Source: a virus | Length of the DNA: 27,969 nt | Strand: one strand, 5' to 3' | IMG/VR virus record: IMGVR_UViG_3300009496_000053 | Location: 1 to 27,969 of that record | Part shown: positions 25,160 to 27,969 of the stretch, in pieces | How the letters are laid out: the number at the start of each line of letters is the position of its first letter | Position numbering within the stretch: position 1 is the first letter of the stretch | The notes under the pieces: model-generated | The model's database searches: none | The model's input: only the letters and a program-made list of their open reading frames with translations | What the model was told of the DNA's origin: nothing | Position numbers and translations under genes: made by a program

Positions 25160-25878
25160 TCTTTTTTGTCCAGGGTAAATAGTTTTTTAACAGAAAGAAA
25201 TTTTCTATAGTATTGACTATCTCCGCCAAGTATTGAATTTCTACTCTTATCGACTTGTTGTTCTGTGCCAGGCCCATATCCGCCTATTAAATCAGTATTT
25301 AAAAATGGTATGACATGTAACAAAGGTTCTCCTGCCTTTATATTTATCTCGCACTTTCTCTTTGGTGTACAAATTAGATTTGCTGTAGAAAAGTTTTTAT
25401 AGTCCACTACACCTGGCCATATATGCAAGTCATCAAAAACATCATTGTGATAAATTGCAGGAAGTATAAGAGCTGATATATTTTTACTAACAAAAATATT
25501 CCAAGGTGCACCTATGTGTAATACAGTGAGAGGAACATTGTCTTCTATTTTTATGATTCCTTCTACAATATTAGAATTCATTTTTCTTGGTTGTAAAAAG
25601 CCCCTAGCTCCTCGTTGTTTAGAACCTATAGTAGACACTACACCAGCTTTATTTGCTTTAATCTTTATGTCTACCCACGCAGGTATTACATATCCAAGTT
25701 TTGCATAGTCTGCCATACCAGGACAATGTGGAAAAATGTTTGTTCCTGTTTTTGCTATTCTAGCATCTTTTCCTATAACTTCTAAGTCTTTCGCTAAATG
25801 TACAGGAAAATCCAGATATGCGTTTCTAGATACATCAACAAACTCAATATCTTTTTTCTTTTTAAAAAATAAAGGCAT
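25156..25878 (-). CDS. hypothetical protein, paralogue of the upstream gene (DUF6065-like)
   Basis: A 240-residue protein with a Lys-rich start. It shares a clear pattern with the preceding gene: HCPGMADYAKLGYVIPAWVD against CMPMLDAMTLGYVIPLCGD, WPGVVDYKNF against LGGLVDTDTY, and IKAGEPLLHVIPFLNTD against LPAGTPLVVAIPVKRD. The pattern suggests a beta-sandwich or cupin-like fold, but I see no metal triad. I recall such phage proteins being placed in a family of unknown function (DUF6065), which I cannot confirm. ATG 25878 overlaps the upstream stop (TAATG), and its own stop overlaps the glycosyltransferase ATG. Confidence 0.65.
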   Translation of the reverse strand: MPLFFKKKKDIEFVDVSRNAYLDFPVHLAKDLEVIGKDARIAKTGTNIFPHCPGMADYAKLGYVIPAWVDIKIKANKAGVVSTIGSKQRGARGFLQPRKMNSNIVEGIIKIEDNVPLTVLHIGAPWNIFVSKNISALILPAIYHNDVFDDLHIWPGVVDYKNFSTANLICTPKRKCEINIKAGEPLLHVIPFLNTDLIGGYGPGTEQQVDKSRNSILGGDSQYYRKFLSVKKLFTLDKKE

Positions 25879-26606
25879 TATTTTCTTTTCTCTCTCAACT
25901 CATCAGTGTAAACACGAACTCTAGTATTTTGTTGTTTTCGAATGTCATCAATAGCTTTAAATTCTTTATCTGACATAGGTCTAACAGAACAGTCTCTATG
26001 AACAGAATCTCTTTTAACAGGAATTGCTACTACAAGAGGAGTTCCTGCTGGAAGATGACCGTCAAAATTTGGAGTATGCCAAACAGCAGGAAAATTTACC
26101 TCTTTTGGATAAGTATCTGTGTCTACTAATCCTCCTAAGCAAGTAAAGTGTGGATTCTGTAAGTTGTTATTCACAAGAGGCATGAACAGTGTACTCCATC
26201 CAGGAGCAGTCTTTACTACCCAATGATTTATAAACTTAACAGGAGGAGCTGGCATACCAGGAGCTTTTGGTCCTAACTGTTCTAGACTATGAAACTCTGC
26301 TAATTTGATTTGGGGTGGATTAAAGACTTCAATTTGTCTCAAATCCTCTGAAGACTTTAGTCCTAGGTCCCCACACAGAGGAATAACATAACCTAGTGTC
26401 ATAGCATCTAACATAGGCATACATTTTTTTGCAGTCATATTAGGTCTATTGACATTATCTTTTGACGGCATAGTAGGAGGTATACTTTTGAACCACTCTG
26501 GTACATGTTTGTTTGCAGATCGTGGCTCAGGTATTATTCCTTGAACACTAGGATGACAATAAAACTCTATGATAGGAGTTTCTTTTTTCTTCAAAAAATT
26601 AAACAT
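25878..26606 (-). CDS. hypothetical protein, first of a paralogous pair (DUF6065-like)
   Basis: A 242-residue protein starting MFNFLKKKE, with HVPEWFKSIPPTMPS near residue 40 (a PEWFK-x-P motif), LGYVIPLCGDLGLK near 73-86, a HWVVKTAPGWSTLFMPLVN segment, and LPAGTPLVVAIPVKRDS near 181-197. It contains several His and Cys, but no catalytic set I recognise. It resembles the next gene along most of its length, so the two arose by tandem duplication. It begins inside the stop of the hydroxylase gene (TAATG). Tight coupling with a hydroxylase and a glycosyltransferase suggests a shared task. The function is unknown. Confidence 0.65.
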   Translation of the reverse strand: MFNFLKKKETPIIEFYCHPSVQGIIPEPRSANKHVPEWFKSIPPTMPSKDNVNRPNMTAKKCMPMLDAMTLGYVIPLCGDLGLKSSEDLRQIEVFNPPQIKLAEFHSLEQLGPKAPGMPAPPVKFINHWVVKTAPGWSTLFMPLVNNNLQNPHFTCLGGLVDTDTYPKEVNFPAVWHTPNFDGHLPAGTPLVVAIPVKRDSVHRDCSVRPMSDKEFKAIDDIRKQQNTRVRVYTDELREKRK

Positions 26607-27199
26607 TATGATTCTCTAGGCCCAGTTACCCATGTAACCAGCGTGTTTCTTTCGCCAGAAGTTACTGAAGTGACTCTATGAGGCATCCAAGAGGCAAAGA
26701 AAAGTGCATCGCCCTTCTTTGGCCGAATAGTTTGAATTTCATCGAGATTGCCGTTGATGCAAATTTGAAAATCGCCGCCTTCATAATCTTCTGGATCGTT
26801 TAGCATAACGATTACAGATATTTTTCTTTGTTTAATTTGATATCCAAAGAAAACGTCCCAATGCCAAGTATAATGACCATCGAGTTCGTATTTGGTATAT
26901 TGCATAGGACCAAAATCATCTACATCATACATGAAATGATCTTTGTTGGCGGTTCCTATGAGGGATCCCATTTTTTGATACAACCAATTGGTGTTCTCAT
27001 CATGATTCATAAAAAAGACAGAAGAGTCCCTTGCCTTTTTCATGTCTTCAGGAGTCATCGTAGAAGAACCTACAATTCCTTGCTGAAAGGTTTGTAACTC
27101 TTCTATTTCTCTAATTTTTTCAACTTCCTCTGCACTGAAGGCCTGAATCATATGGGCATAGCATTGCAGAGTAGCATTATATTTTGCAATTTTTGGCAT
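26606..27199 (-). CDS. 2OG-Fe(II) oxygenase, prolyl-4-hydroxylase type
   Basis: A 197-residue enzyme with a complete facial triad: H113 and D115 in YTWHWDVFFG, H174 in WMPHRVTSVT, and the 2OG-binding R184 in SGERNTLVTW. The intervening SVIVMLNDPEDYEGGDFQI is the usual strand and turn pattern of the P4H-type PF13640-like fold. Enzymes of this type hydroxylate proline or other residues using Fe(II), O2 and 2-oxoglutarate. They are common in T4-like phages of marine bacteria. The ATG at 27199 has only a weak upstream AAGTGA. It starts 58 bases after the repeat protein ends, and its stop overlaps the next ATG (TAATG). A structural repeat protein as substrate is inference. Confidence 0.85.
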   Translation of the reverse strand: MPKIAKYNATLQCYAHMIQAFSAEEVEKIREIEELQTFQQGIVGSSTMTPEDMKKARDSSVFFMNHDENTNWLYQKMGSLIGTANKDHFMYDVDDFGPMQYTKYELDGHYTWHWDVFFGYQIKQRKISVIVMLNDPEDYEGGDFQICINGNLDEIQTIRPKKGDALFFASWMPHRVTSVTSGERNTLVTWVTGPRES

Positions 27200-27257
27200 A
27201 ATATTTTCACTTAAAGTATATTATAATACTACATTATATATGAGTATTTAAATCATG

Positions 27258-27969
27258 TCAACTACTTTTTATTGTAACCTCTCCACCGTCAGGAACATCT
27301 ACTGGATAAGTATTGTCATCTGGATAATCATAATATGATACCTCAGATGCAGATGTAAATGTTGCTTCGGTTCCGCCCACGTTCGATCCAGGCAAAGTAA
27401 CACCTAATGCAGTAGCGGGCTGACCTGGCTGAGCTGCGATAGGAGTATTATATGTCGCTACATTTCCTGATATCGGAGAATTATATGTTGCAGGAGTTCC
27501 TGCTATCGATGAGTTATATGTTGCTACTGTGCCTGCAACAGGCGCATTGTATGTAGAAGGATTTCCTCCAGACCCGGTGTTGTATGTTGCAGGATTACCA
27601 GCTATCTCTGAGTTATATGTTGCTATATTGCCAGCGACATCAGCATTATATGTCGCTGCTGTGCCAGGAACAGGCGCATTATATGTTGCAGGATTACCAG
27701 CTATCTCTGAGTTATATGTTGCAACAGTTCCGGGAGTAGGTGCATTATATGTTGCAGGAGTACCAGCTACCTCTGAGTTATATGTTGCAGGTGTGGATTC
27801 AATAGGCGAATTATAGCCTACAATTACCGGACCATAAGTAATCTCAGGAGAATAAAAAGGAGGATTATATGAAGCTACCGGGCCAGGAGTAGGTGAATTA
27901 TAGTTTGCTATAGGACCTGAATTGTAACCACTAATAGGTCCTGGAACAGGCGGATTATATGTCGCAGGA
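27258..27969 (-). CDS. Pro/Tyr/Asn repeat protein, likely structural (5' end outside window)
   Basis: A minus-strand frame open from the right edge to a TGA at 27258-27260 gives 236 visible residues. It has no start in the window. Residues begin with irregular Pro-rich units (PPVPGPISGYN, SPTPGPVASYN), then eleven tandem 11-residue units of the form ATYNSEVAGTP, and end in a non-repetitive acidic tail, SYYDYPDDNTYPVDVPDGGE, then VTIKSS. No hydrophobic segment is visible. The conserved residues are Thr, Tyr and Asn, with Pro in most units. The nearest downstream neighbour is a P4H-type hydroxylase, which makes it a candidate substrate. The regular beta-type repeat and neighbourhood suggest a fibre or decoration protein, but no named family is visible. 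Confidence 0.75.
   Translation of the reverse strand, partial: PATYNPPVPGPISGYNSGPIANYNSPTPGPVASYNPPFYSPEITYGPVIVGYNSPIESTPATYNSEVAGTPATYNAPTPGTVATYNSEIAGNPATYNAPVPGTAATYNADVAGNIATYNSEIAGNPATYNTGSGGNPSTYNAPVAGTVATYNSSIAGTPATYNSPISGNVATYNTPIAAQPGQPATALGVTLPGSNVGGTEATFTSASEVSYYDYPDDNTYPVDVPDGGEVTIKSS
27426..27788 (-). repeat. eleven tandem 33-bp repeats encoding ATYN 11-mers
   Basis: Exactly 11 units of 33 bases. Every unit begins (A/S)-T-Y-N and most end in Gly-x-Pro, Gly-x-Val or a variant. Units alternate in part between SE(I/V)AG and AP(V/T)PG forms, so a 66-base higher-order period is partly visible. Confidence 0.9.
27583..27722 (-). repeat. 41-bp exact direct repeat within the 33-bp array
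   Basis: Bases 27583-27623 recur without change at 27682-27722, an offset of 99 bases or three repeat units. This suggests duplication of a three-unit block. Confidence 0.85.

Noticed and set aside
27426-27788. CRISPR-like regular repeats
   Set aside because: The repeats are contiguous 33-base coding units without spacers and stay in frame, so this is a protein repeat. The same holds for 2139-2822.
27529-27816. Plus-strand open frame of 95 codons with an LYVAG-type repeat
   Set aside because: It is the antisense shadow of the 33-bp ATYN repeat array. The minus-strand frame is open to the window edge, continues past the array at both ends and fits the operon direction.
1-27969. tRNA genes, insertion sequences, integrase or attachment sites
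   Set aside because: I saw no cloverleaf-like segment with a T-loop motif, no transposase or integrase motif and no terminal inverted repeats. Almost all of the sequence is explained by tightly packed structural genes.

Overview
This window is a stretch of a T4-like myovirus genome. It carries an almost complete baseplate, tail-hub and tail-fibre region. The gene set (gp48, gp53, a gp27-like hub protein, gp5 without a lysozyme domain, gp25, gp6, gp7, gp8 and a giant DUF4815-like protein) is the arrangement seen in marine T4-like phages of cyanobacteria and SAR11-type bacteria. The DNA is AT-rich and densely packed, with genes joined by TAATG, ATGA or TAGATG junctions. The sequence alone does not identify the host. 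Apart from a partial gene at the left edge, everything is read on the minus strand, so transcription runs from right to left.

Right end, in transcription order: the C-terminal part of a repeat protein (11 tandem ATYN-type 11-residue units plus irregular Pro/Tyr/Asn repeats); then four translationally coupled genes, namely an Fe(II)/2-oxoglutarate hydroxylase of the prolyl-4-hydroxylase type, two paralogous proteins of unknown function, and a glycosyltransferase resembling the family that adds GlcNAc to hydroxyproline on Skp1. A TATAAATA late-promoter octamer then precedes the baseplate genes.

Middle (about 24.15 to 4.35 kb): gp48 tube cap, gp53 wedge, gp27-like hub, gp5 spike, a helical unknown, gp25, gp6, gp7, a small fibre-like protein, gp8 and a 2402-residue DUF4815-like protein. 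gp7, gp8 and the giant protein all carry inserted beta-rich modules with a GGxGYTSAP signature, as if one module had spread among neighbouring structural genes.

Left end (4.35 to 0.19 kb): a small coiled-coil protein, a short fibre-type protein, a 506-residue protein whose second half is a (Y/F)xGx tetrapeptide repeat, a possible assembly factor, a GT8-like glycosyltransferase with a DAD motif, and a second putative 2OG oxygenase. A convergent plus-strand gene overlaps the end of the last one.

The most interesting feature is the symmetry of the two ends. Each has a highly repetitive, probably surface-exposed protein, a 2OG oxygenase and a glycosyltransferase. I infer that the phage may hydroxylate and glycosylate its own repeat proteins. 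The right-hand set (P4H-type enzyme plus Skp1-GlcNAc-transferase-like enzyme beside a Pro-containing repeat protein) is the stronger case. This is a hypothesis from gene content and order.
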